NCBI GenBank assembly: GCA_002339125.1
Contig: DDJQ01000029.1
Span: 1-23,931 of the forward strand
DNA length: 23,931 bases
Origin: Alteromonadaceae bacterium UBA2620
GTDB taxonomy: Bacteria; Pseudomonadota; Gammaproteobacteria; Enterobacterales; Alteromonadaceae
Direction of reading: 5' to 3'
Each line of letters opens with the position of its first letter. The first letter of the stretch is position 1. The position numbers were made by a program, and so were the translations under genes. Shown here piece after piece: positions 1-6,303 of this stretch. The notes below the pieces were generated by a model. It worked only from the letters and a program-made list of their open reading frames with translations, was not told the DNA's origin and ran no database searches.

Positions 1-151
1 CAGCAAAGATCAACAGGCCTTAGCTAAATGGCTAATTTAAACGTCACCGAGAGGGGCGACCCCATAAGGCGGGCCTGACCTGGACTGAAAGGTTGTATCT
101 AAAACGCCATCCTGTTGCGGGGCTCCCGGATAACGCGATGCGTTTCCGGGA

Positions 152-178
152 CTGCCAAAAAGCATAGGCTTTTTGCAG
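152..178. terminator. hairpin with A/T-rich stem inside the repeat array
   Basis: CTGC and AAAAAGC on the left pair with GCTTTTTG and CAG on the right around a short ATAG-type loop, giving a long stem between two REP-like units. There is no clear T-tract outside the stem, so it is a structural element that may or may not terminate transcription. Confidence 0.35.
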
Positions 179-333
179 GCCTCCGGGATTTAAAACGCTG
201 TCAGGGAATTTTTAAACTAAATGGTAGAGGCGACCCCGGATATTGCGATGCAATTCCGGGGTTCTAAAACGCTGACAGGTAATTTAAACGACTTGGTAAG
301 GACGATCCCGGATGGCGCTGTGCGCCTCCGGGA

Positions 334-357
334 TTTAAAACGCTAAGGCGTTTTAAA
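334..357 (-). terminator. palindrome overlapping the stop codon of the PH-domain gene
   Basis: TTTAAAACGC (334-343) and GCGTTTTAAA (348-357) form a perfect 10-bp inverted repeat with a TAAG spacer. On the minus strand the gene's TAA stop (353-355) lies inside the first arm, so translation ends within the hairpin, and the REP-like hairpin 307-332 follows immediately. The palindrome has A/T runs on both sides. It is a plausible intrinsic terminator or mRNA-stabilising structure; neither role is shown. Confidence 0.45.
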
Positions 358-724
358 ACATTGCGTTAGCGAGGGATTTTTGTACGCCCTGGGCGGTCTC
401 AGATTTCAGTTCAAACTCAAGTGGTGTGGATTGCCCTGACACAAAGATTTTAAGTTCTGCGTCGAGGTCGAAATGACCAGCAGTTTCTACCTTAAACTGA
501 GTGATCGCTTTATAGGGAATGGAGTGGTAATCCACTTTACGACCGGTCATGCCCTGCTTGTCGATAAACATAAACCGGTTACTGGTAAAGACTATTAAAT
601 CTCTCACCAGTTTGTAAGCACTTACCACCCTTTCACTGTCACCCAATATGGGTGCCAGCTCTTCCTGAACCTCAGCTACATCTACTTCACTGGCATTGCC
701 CATGAGTGCGTCGAGTAAGCCCAT
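353..724 (-). CDS. small PH-domain protein (bacterial PH domain, DUF1696-like)
   Basis: The 123-residue soluble protein has no signal peptide or membrane segment. It begins MGLLDALMGN and contains a bacterial pleckstrin-homology fold pattern: a conserved R-D-L-I-V-F-T-S-N-R-F turn near residues 41-51, then F-I-D-K-Q-G-M-T-G-R-K and Y-H-S-I-P-Y matching the alternating strands of this family. An F-E-L-K strand and a terminal helix (S-L-A-N-A-M-F) follow. Length is normal for the family, whose members are mostly cytoplasmic and of unknown function. The start is fixed by GGAGG about 6 bases before the ATG on the minus strand. The gene is monocistronic and divergent from the dehydratase gene about 400 bp away. 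Family recognition comes from sequence pattern alone. Confidence 0.75.
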   Translation of the reverse strand: MGLLDALMGNASEVDVAEVQEELAPILGDSERVVSAYKLVRDLIVFTSNRFMFIDKQGMTGRKVDYHSIPYKAITQFKVETAGHFDLDAELKIFVSGQSTPLEFELKSETAQGVQKSLANAMF

Positions 725-1123
725 AAATCCTCCGATAAAGTTTAATTACAAGCTAAACTATCGCTAACTTGATGTCAGAATACAAGTTTTACAAAGTCCC
801 ATAGCCGGCAAACTAGTAACAGGGTGTAAATTGTTTGCTGTGCGCATATCACGCTACCTTTGTCATGAGCACCCCTCATTTCGCATCTGTCCTTATACAT
901 TGCCTCAAATCAGCGGTTTAATCTGCGATTCATCCCAAATACAGGCAGGCTGGACTATCCATTTGACATTACAGTTACCTCCCGGATAGGTTAAGCTACT
1001 ATAGCCTCACAGGCTTCCTTGCAAACTGAAGCCTTTAAATATTAAGGCTAATATAAGAACCGCGAGCGACTGGTATACAGCCGCCGGTAACAGCGCAGGA
1101 TGCGTTGATAAAAGGAAACGATT
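725..1123. other. divergent intergenic region, about 400 bp
   Basis: No convincing ORF is seen. The region must hold promoters for the minus-strand PH-domain gene and the plus-strand dehydratase gene. A consensus -35 hexamer TTGACA lies at 963-968, but candidate -10 boxes downstream (ATAGGT, TACTAT) are imperfect. Alternating complementary segments lie at 1003-1049 (listed separately). Confidence 0.4.
1003..1049 (+). promoter_or_regulatory. alternating complementary segments upstream of the dehydratase gene
   Basis: Four short segments alternate in polarity: AGCCT (1003-1007), AGGCTTC (1011-1017), GAAGCCTT (1028-1035) and AAGGCT (1044-1049). Segment 1 can pair with 2, 2 with 3 (7 bp) and 3 with 4 (6 bp), so the pairings are mutually exclusive as in an attenuator. 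No T-tract follows segment 4, so it is not a classical terminator. The segments could instead be tandem operator half-sites on DNA. They end about 75 bp before the start codon. Confidence 0.35.
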
Positions 1124-2128
1124 TTGACAGATACTAACAACACGGTGACCTTTAACGATATCCACCAGGCCTCTCTGCGCCTGATTGGCAAAGTCAGTCG
1201 CACACCGTTACTGGAGTCTACCCGCCTGAATCAATGGCTGGGACAGCGCATCTTATTTAAAACCGAATGCCTGCAAACTACCGGTGCATTCAAGCTGCGC
1301 GGCGCCACTAACTTTATCGCCAGTTTGCAGGAGCAGGGCAATATTCCCCGCCATATCGTAGCAAATAGCTCCGGCAACCATGCACAGGCTGTAGCCTATG
1401 CCGCCTCGCAAGCGGGTATACCAGTAACAATTTTCTCTACGGAAAACATCTCCGAGGTAAAAGCAGCGGCGACCGAGGATTATGGCGCAGAGCTGCGCCT
1501 TTACGCCACTCGTCCGGAAGCCGATGAAGCTGTAAAACAAGCGGCAAATCAAGAAGGTGTGGTGTGGATCCCGCCATTTAATCATCCGTTAATTGTGGCC
1601 GGTCAGGGCACCGCTACTCTGGAAGCTATCCAGGATGCCGATCACGTAGATGCCGTATTCGCCCCCTGTGGTGGTGGCGGCCTGCTAAGCGGTAGTTTGC
1701 TGGCTACCCGCCACCTGGCTCCCCACGCCAAAGTGATTGGTGCCGAGCCGCTTGTTGCGAATGATGCAGCACGCTCGTTACAGTCTGGTGTAATTGAATC
1801 CCTTAGCGGGCCGGTTTCAACCTTAGCTGATGGCGCTGCCACGCCCTCGGTAGGTGATGTGACCTTCCCGATATTGCAACAACTCGACGACTTTTACGAA
1901 GTCAACGAGCAGCAAATAGCCTACTGGACTCAGTGGTTGCAGCATCTGCTAAAATTACACGTAGAGCCCACCAGCGCCATGAGTATGGCGGCCGTTGCCG
2001 CGTGGGCAGTGAATTCGCCTAAAGGGCAAACCGCTGTGGTTATCCTTTCTGGTGGCAATATCAGTAAAGCCACTATGACCAAGGTTTGGGATACCGACTA
2101 TTTATTACAGCCCCCTATTATTGAATAA
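1124..2128 (+). CDS. threonine/serine dehydratase (fold-type II PLP enzyme)
   Basis: The 334-residue enzyme is predicted to deaminate L-threonine to 2-oxobutanoate and/or L-serine to pyruvate in the cytoplasm. The PLP lysine is K57 in G-A-F-K-L-R-G. The substrate loop S-S-G-N-H lies at 82-86, and the tetraglycine phosphate-binding loop GGGGLLSG at 183-190. S-G-G-N near the C-terminus contacts the PLP ring in this fold. The length matches short catabolic dehydratases (TdcB type, serine racemase-like); the C-terminal ACT regulatory domain of biosynthetic IlvA is absent, so isoleucine feedback is not expected. The start is TTG, chosen because AAAGGA lies at good spacing and the N-terminus aligns with the family. 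The downstream amidohydrolase gene begins within 20 bp of the stop, suggesting one transcript. Threonine, serine or hydroxy-amino-acid specificity cannot be read from the sequence. Confidence 0.88.
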   Translation: MTDTNNTVTFNDIHQASLRLIGKVSRTPLLESTRLNQWLGQRILFKTECLQTTGAFKLRGATNFIASLQEQGNIPRHIVANSSGNHAQAVAYAASQAGIPVTIFSTENISEVKAAATEDYGAELRLYATRPEADEAVKQAANQEGVVWIPPFNHPLIVAGQGTATLEAIQDADHVDAVFAPCGGGGLLSGSLLATRHLAPHAKVIGAEPLVANDAARSLQSGVIESLSGPVSTLADGAATPSVGDVTFPILQQLDDFYEVNEQQIAYWTQWLQHLLKLHVEPTSAMSMAAVAAWAVNSPKGQTAVVILSGGNISKATMTKVWDTDYLLQPPIIE

Positions 2129-2147
2129 CAGCAAACTGAATAACACT

Positions 2148-3818
2148 ATGCATAAAAAATCATTGCTCACCCTCTCTGCCACCTTGCTCCTTTCTGTCGG
2201 CATCAGCCTGTCGCTGAGTGCCGCCACTCTGGTCACTAATGTAAAAGGTTACACCCTTAACGAACAAGGTAAGCTTATCCAGTTTAAGCGCCTACTGGTT
2301 GATGATAACGGTAAGGTAGTCAGCCTGGATCCTAATAAAGTGCCGGCAGGCACAACTAAACTGGACGGCCACGACAAAGTCCTATTGCCGGGCCTGATCG
2401 ATGCTCACGGACACTTACTGGGTCTGGGTGGTAACCTGCTGGAAGTCGACCTGCGCGAAAGTGGCACTATGCAGGAAGCGGCGCAGTGGGTAGCGCAATA
2501 TGCCATGGGCCATGCAGACCAGGAATGGATTAAAGGCCGGGGCTGGAACCAGGAGCTGTGGAGCGACCGCTCTTTTCCCAATGCAGAAGTACTCGATGAT
2601 GTTATCAGCAATAAGCCGGTTTGGTTAACCCGGGTAGACGGCCATGCGGCCTGGGTAAACACTAAAGCGCTGGAACTGGCAGGCATCACCAACGATACAC
2701 CTGATCCCGCTGGCGGCCAGATTATTCGTGATGAAAACGGCCAGGCCACCGGGGTACTGATTGATAACGCCATGGACCTGGTTGCTGAGGTTATGCCTAA
2801 GCAAAGCAGCAAGCTATACCAGGCGCAGCTCAAAGCAGCAGGTGAGCACTTACTATCTGTGGGTATTACCGCCATGCACGACGCCGGCATTGGCCACCAC
2901 GTATATGATTTTTACCTGGCACGGGCAGCCGAGCAAAGCCTGCCGGTGCGCATTTACGCTATGTTAAGCGCGACCGACCCTACGCTGCCTGATATGCTGG
3001 ACACCGGCATTATTCGCAGCAGCGACGACTTCCTGTTTATCCGTAGTGTTAAAGCATACGGTGACGGCGCGCTGGGCAGCCGTGGCGCAGCACTGATTAA
3101 ACCTTACAGCGACGCGCCCCACCAGCACGGCTTACTGCTCACGCAACCGGAAGACTTTCCTAAGATCTTTCAACAAGTGTTGGGCGCAGGCTTTCAGCTG
3201 AACTTTCACGCCATTGGCGACCGCGCTAATCAAATGGTATTGGATGAATTTGAGCGTACCTTCAGCTCCACAGGAGGCCAGGAACTGCGAAACCGCGTAG
3301 AGCACGCCCAGGTCATTGCAGTAGAAGATTTATCGCGTTTTGCCGAGTTAAAGGTATTACCGTCCATGCAGCCTACCCACGCCACCAGTGATAAAAACAT
3401 GGCCGAAGACCGCTTAGGCAAAGAGCGTATGGAAGGCGCTTACGCCTGGAAAACGTTAATCGAAAGCGGCATTCCATTACCTCTGGGCTCAGACTTTCCG
3501 GTAGAACTGGCCAATCCGTTTTATGGCCTGCACGCAGCGGTTACCCGTCAGGACAGAAACAATCAACCTGTGGCAGGCTGGTACCCGGAACAGGCGTTAA
3601 CCATAGAACAAGCATTTAAAGGCTTCACGCTGGACGCCGCCTACGCTGCCCACATGGAAGACGCCCTGGGTACCTTAACACCAGGCAAATGGGCCGATTT
3701 CATTCTGGTCGATCAGGATATTTTTGAAGTACCGGCCCAGGACATTTGGAAAACCAAGGTTATTCAAACCTGGGTGGCCGGTGAGAAAGTGTTCGACGCG
3801 AATACCTCTGTCGAATAA
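2148..3818 (+). CDS. exported YtcJ-type metal-dependent amidohydrolase
   Basis: The protein is about 556 residues from the ATG at 2148; an in-frame TTG at 2121 would add nine residues and overlap the dehydratase gene. The ATG is preferred because it gives a clean signal peptide: M-H-K-K, a hydrophobic core of about 20 residues and S-A-A. No strong ribosome-binding site precedes either start, so translational coupling is likely. It belongs to the amidohydrolase superfamily (amidohydrolase_3, YtcJ branch). Visible metal-site motifs are D-A-H-G-H near residues 85-89, Y-G-D-G-A-L-G-S-R in the middle, F-H-A-I-G-D, R-V-E-H-A-Q and G-S-D-F-P-V-E, ending with the usual G-T-L-T-P-G-K-W-A-D-F composite β-strand. 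Substrate is unknown; relatives hydrolyse N-acyl or cyclic amide bonds. Pairing with an amino-acid dehydratase suggests periplasmic release of an amino acid that is then deaminated, but that is inference. Confidence 0.85.
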   Translation: MHKKSLLTLSATLLLSVGISLSLSAATLVTNVKGYTLNEQGKLIQFKRLLVDDNGKVVSLDPNKVPAGTTKLDGHDKVLLPGLIDAHGHLLGLGGNLLEVDLRESGTMQEAAQWVAQYAMGHADQEWIKGRGWNQELWSDRSFPNAEVLDDVISNKPVWLTRVDGHAAWVNTKALELAGITNDTPDPAGGQIIRDENGQATGVLIDNAMDLVAEVMPKQSSKLYQAQLKAAGEHLLSVGITAMHDAGIGHHVYDFYLARAAEQSLPVRIYAMLSATDPTLPDMLDTGIIRSSDDFLFIRSVKAYGDGALGSRGAALIKPYSDAPHQHGLLLTQPEDFPKIFQQVLGAGFQLNFHAIGDRANQMVLDEFERTFSSTGGQELRNRVEHAQVIAVEDLSRFAELKVLPSMQPTHATSDKNMAEDRLGKERMEGAYAWKTLIESGIPLPLGSDFPVELANPFYGLHAAVTRQDRNNQPVAGWYPEQALTIEQAFKGFTLDAAYAAHMEDALGTLTPGKWADFILVDQDIFEVPAQDIWKTKVIQTWVAGEKVFDANTSVE

Positions 3819-3828
3819 CCTTTAAATA

Positions 3829-3849
3829 CCTGCGGCTTCAGGCCGCAGG
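3829..3849 (+). terminator. hairpin after the amidohydrolase gene
   Basis: CCTGCGGC (3829-3836) pairs perfectly with GCCGCAGG (3842-3849) around a 5-base loop, 10 bp after the stop codon. The following tract is pyrimidine-rich (CTCTCACTT) rather than pure T, so termination may be moderate. It marks the end of the dehydratase-amidohydrolase unit. Confidence 0.6.
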
Positions 3850-3866
3850 CTCTCACTTCGAAGCTC

Positions 3867-3885
3867 CATGCTTCATGCTTCATGC
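3867..3885. repeat. 7-bp microsatellite CATGCTT, 2.7 copies
   Basis: CATGCTT occurs twice in tandem followed by CATGC. It lies between the amidohydrolase terminator and the attC site, in about 140 bp without a recognisable gene. Confidence 0.6.
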
Positions 3886-3990
3886 AATTTTTAAATTCCC
3901 CTTATTACAAAGTCCTTTGTTGGTCAAAAGCGGACGCTTCGGCAAAACCCACCAAGCTCACCGCAGAGCTAGTAATTTATCTAAAGCTGA

Positions 3991-4091
3991 CATCAACACC
4001 CCAAGAAGGGGCAATTACACGCAGGCTATAACACGGAACGAAGTGATGGGAGCCTGCGTGTAATTTCCCGCTTGCTTGGCATGTTAGATGC
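3991..4091 (-). other. attC-type integron recombination site downstream of qac
   Basis: Read on the minus strand, the site opens with the inverse core GCATCTAAC (4091-4083), eight bases after the qac stop codon, as in gene cassettes. It contains a large imperfect palindrome: a perfect 15-bp stem (4013-4027 with 4051-4065), then GGG/CCC and CCAAG/CTTGG separated by unpaired bases. These resemble the L'/L'' boxes and extrahelical bases that guide integron integrase on folded bottom-strand attC. The closing core on the minus strand is GTTGATG (3997-3991), which departs from GTTRRRY. The total of about 100 bp fits the attC size range. Confidence 0.75.
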
Positions 4092-4099
4092 GCTGCAAA

Positions 4100-4432
4100 T
4101 TAATGCACGCTGGCTTTTGAAAGCAAGTTGAGCACAACAACCCCAGTTACAATTAACCCCATTCCAACAGCACCCCAAAGATCAAGTTTTTGCCCATGCA
4201 TGAACCAAGCAACTAAAGTCACTAAAACTATTCCAAGACCTGACCACATTGCATATGCCATTCCAACAGGAATTGATTTGAGAGTGAGTGAAAGCAAATA
4301 AAACGCAGCACCATAACCAGCAACAACAAGTAACGAAGGAGCTAATTTAGTAAAACCCTCACTAGACTTCAGACTAGATGTTGCAATTACCTCACAAATG
4401 ATAGCCGCGGATAAAAATATCCAGTTCTTCAT
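4100..4432 (-). CDS. qac: QacF/QacH-like small multidrug resistance efflux protein
   Basis: The 110-residue inner-membrane protein has four predicted helices and is of the SMR family, proton-coupled export of quaternary ammonium and other lipophilic cations. The essential membrane glutamate is E14 in I-I-C-E-V-I-A-T. S-S-L-K-S-S-E-G-F-T, L-K-S-I-P-V-G-M-A-Y-A, W-S-G-L-G and H-G-Q-K-L-D match integron-borne Qac proteins, and the length and the ending L-N-L-L-S-K-A-S-V-H correspond to QacF/QacH as I recall them. The start has GGAGAAAG at good spacing. The stop lies eight bases from an attC inverse core and another attC lies about 95 bp upstream, so the gene is a cassette. It probably has its own promoter or borrows one, because no integrase-linked Pc is in the window. 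The exact qac allele cannot be assigned by eye. Confidence 0.92.
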   Translation of the reverse strand: MKNWIFLSAAIICEVIATSSLKSSEGFTKLAPSLLVVAGYGAAFYLLSLTLKSIPVGMAYAMWSGLGIVLVTLVAWFMHGQKLDLWGAVGMGLIVTGVVVLNLLSKASVH

Positions 4433-4525
4433 AGCTTTCTCCAGTTTTTATATCTCGCGCAAGACTATACTAATATTCAAGAAATAAGCAGTCTTGTTCT
4501 TTCAAAAAAGCTGTGAGCACATGAA

Positions 4526-4635
4526 GCATCTAACTTTTAAATATGGGGCACAAACAGGCAGGGTATAATGGCGAAGCCCGCCTGCCTGTTTGTGTCCCAG
4601 TGCGCCCTGGCACACGACATAATTGCTTGTTAGCC
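4526..4635 (-). other. attC-type integron recombination site upstream of qac
   Basis: On the minus strand the site opens with GGCTAAC (4635-4629) and ends with GTTAGATGC (4534-4526), a perfect GTTRRRY core and the same nine bases as the inverse core of the other site. The palindrome is strong: CACAAACAGGCAGG (4549-4562) pairs perfectly with 4581-4594, then GGGG pairs with CCC across an unpaired T at 4595, like the extrahelical bases of attC. The cassette to which it belonged is missing: RND pseudogene sequence begins within about 25 bp of its outer end. Confidence 0.8.
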
Positions 4636-4654
4636 ATCACGTTAATCAAAGTCA

Positions 4655-5850
4655 ATTTAACCACCATGTTTACCGCAATGAATACAGATACGGTTGAGTC
4701 TCGTGATGCTCGTATGCGAGAAATTATCGAGCTGGTGCGAGAAGACTTCCCTAATGTGCAATACAAGGTAATAGTGCTTCAAGTAGGCCCTTCTGCAAAA
4801 GCGGCAATTGAAGGGAGAATTTACGGGCCAGAGCCTGAAGTTTTGCGTGAGATAAGCAGCGACATTGAAGCCATATTTCAAAAAGAGAAAACCATGGACA
4901 GCGTTCGCTTGTCGTGGAGCAACAAAGTCCCATTTGTTGAACCTGTGTTTCTGGAAGAACAAGCCAGGCGTATCGGCGTAACGCGAGATGCCGTTCACAC
5001 CGCATTTTTACTGAACAATGAAGGAGAAACTGTGGGCCTTTACCGCGAAGGTAGCGATTTAATACCGATTGTCATGCGCAACGATCTAAACCAGCGCTAT
5101 GACATAGATAACCTCGCCTCACTCAACGTATGGAGCCAAGAACAAGGTAAATATATAAGCATGGCTGATGTTATCAGCAATGTGGATGTATCGCTTGATA
5201 ACCCAATCCTCAAACGCCGCAACCGGGTACGGATGCTGGCGGTTTACGCATAGCCCATGCCTTTATCCGGTGAGACGGCTGCGAGCGTGCAAGCTAAAGT
5301 TCGCCCTCTTGTAGAAGAGCTTAAACTGCCTGATGGCTACCGCATTGAATGGGGCGGCGAATACGAGACCTCAACAGACGCTTAAAGCGCCCTATTTGCA
5401 AGTATGCCTATTGGTATATTAGGTATGTTCATTATCACCGTTTTGCTGTTTGGCAAGCTTCGTCAGGCGTTAGCGATATGGGGCGTAATTCCGCTCACCA
5501 CTATCGGCAATATTGGCGGCTTGGTGTTAGTTGGTGCACCCTTTACATTCATGGCGCTACTCGGCAGCTTAAGCCTTATTGGTATGGAGCTTAAAAACGG
5601 GATCGTATTAGTGGAAGAAATAAACGTACAGGCAGAGGGTAACAGTGGCGCATTCGATGCCGTAGTAGCCGCGTCAGTATCTCGTGTACGTCCCGTTTCA
5701 ATGGCAGCCACCACTACCATACTGGGTATGATCCCGCTGTTTTCTGACGCGTTCTTCGCGTCAATGGCAGTTGTTATTGTATTTGGTCTGACCGTTGCCA
5801 CCGTACTTACACTGCTTATATTGCCTATCATCGACAATTTGAACGGGTAG
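4655..5850 (+). pseudogene. RND efflux permease remnant (N-terminus lost, two in-frame stops)
   Basis: One continuous reading frame encodes about 400 codons of the C-terminal half of a resistance-nodulation-division (AcrB-like) inner-membrane pump. It starts inside the porter domain (V-E-S-R-D-A-R-M), continues through G-V-T-R-D-A-V and Y-R-E-G-S-D-L-I-P-I-V, then W-G-G-E-Y-E. The membrane half has G-S-L-S-L-I-G-M-E-L-K-N-G-I-V-L-V-E-E-I and S-R-V-R-P-V-S-M-A-A-T-T-T-I-L-G-M. In-frame TAG (5251-5253) and TAA (5383-5385) interrupt it; both fit single C-to-T changes of glutamine codons, and conservation resumes directly after each in the same frame. The 5' part, more than half of a ~1,000-residue pump, is replaced by the attC region, and the 3' end stops short near a junction with other debris. 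It is non-functional; no adaptor or regulator gene accompanies it. Confidence 0.85.
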
Positions 5851-5873
5851 TTAATACACCCGACCCCCGTCAC

Positions 5874-6061
5874 CTCAGTCACTACACGTTCGGCGATGTA
5901 AGCAAGCGGTAGATAGGAAAAGAGTCTACCGCTGTGATTTACGTTAAGCCACCTTGCGATATCAGCACATGCAGATGCATACGCAGATTGGGTGAGCTCG
6001 ACGCCTTTAGGTGTGCCAGTTGAGCCTGATGTGCACATGAGACTGATAACACTATCATCCG
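5874..6061 (-). pseudogene. acyl-CoA synthetase (AMP-binding) fragment
   Basis: About 60 codons of an AMP-forming long-chain acyl-CoA ligase remain. They include the P-loop motif T-S-G-S-T-G-T-P-K-G-V and the downstream S-Y-L-P-L-A-Y-I-A-E-R-V-V-T-E stretch typical of the family. Preceding in-frame residues (A-D-D-S-V-I-S-L-M) fit the region before the P-loop; an in-frame TGA lies just before that. Similarity ends after V-V-T-E, where the frame runs into the antisense of the RND remnant. The fragment is about a tenth of a normal gene. The two remnants meet tail-to-tail near 5850-5874, indicating a deletion junction. Confidence 0.75.
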
Positions 6062-6303
6062 CCCCCTTGAAATGCCTTCACGTGGTTTACCTAAGGTAAC
6101 TTGATTACCTTCACTGTCTGTTACTCAATTGATGGGAATGCATCACCTGCATTTAGTTTAACTGAGACCACTTTTCTCCAAGTCGATTAATGGCTCAGGC
6201 ACTTTATTGCTGATGTGACTAAACATCGCGCCTAAGCATGATATTAGGGAGTATTAGTACTGATACAAGGTGAAGTATCTTTGTAACTACCCTCACGTCT
6301 CCC
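6062..6303. other. non-coding stretch downstream of the oxygenase operon
   Basis: No supportable gene is present. A perfect 7-bp inverted repeat (AAGGTAA 6093-6099, TTACCTT 6105-6111) is the only clear structure and has no adjacent T-tract. The sequence is probably eroded remains upstream of the acyl-CoA synthetase fragment. Confidence 0.4.

Larger units (their letters stand above)
34..357. repeat. REP-like hairpin repeat array
   Basis: Short units repeat here. A shared AATTTAAAC block occurs near 34, 207 (with two extra T) and 281, and a shared TAAAACGC block near 100, 191, 265 and 336; the last two units are about 73 bp long. Three hairpins lie between the blocks (124-151, 234-261, 307-332). 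Each has outer arms CCCGGA/TCCGGG, an unpaired T after the left arm, a 5-bp inner stem and a 3-base loop. The inner stems differ in sequence but stay paired: AACGC/GCGTT, ATTGC/GCAAT, GGCGC/GCGCC. The array lies just downstream of the minus-strand PH-domain gene. The architecture resembles REP elements of gammaproteobacteria. A role in mRNA 3'-end protection or termination is inference. Confidence 0.7.

Noticed and set aside
34..350. CRISPR array
   Set aside because: Units differ in length, repeats are hairpins with covarying arms, there are no unique spacers of uniform size and no cas genes.
1003..1123. Known riboswitch class in the dehydratase leader
   Set aside because: I could not match the conserved cores of glycine, lysine, cobalamin or other classes that I know; only simple pairing is visible.
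2121..2147. TTG start for the amidohydrolase
   Set aside because: It would place nine polar residues before the M-H-K-K signal peptide and overlap the dehydratase stop, without a ribosome-binding site.
3875..4063. 62-codon plus-strand ORF in the attC region
   Set aside because: It spans the attC palindrome and the microsatellite, has no ribosome-binding site or recognisable motif, and the attC interpretation explains the sequence.
4543..4654. Extension of the RND frame upstream through the palindrome
   Set aside because: The frame is open only because it crosses the attC stem; the encoded residues do not resemble RND pumps and the true pump sequence starts near 4655-4675.
5251..5385. Stop-codon recoding (TAG/TAA read as Gln)
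   Set aside because: All intact genes in the window end at ordinary stops with normal family lengths, and the RND gene also lacks its first half, so decay is simpler.
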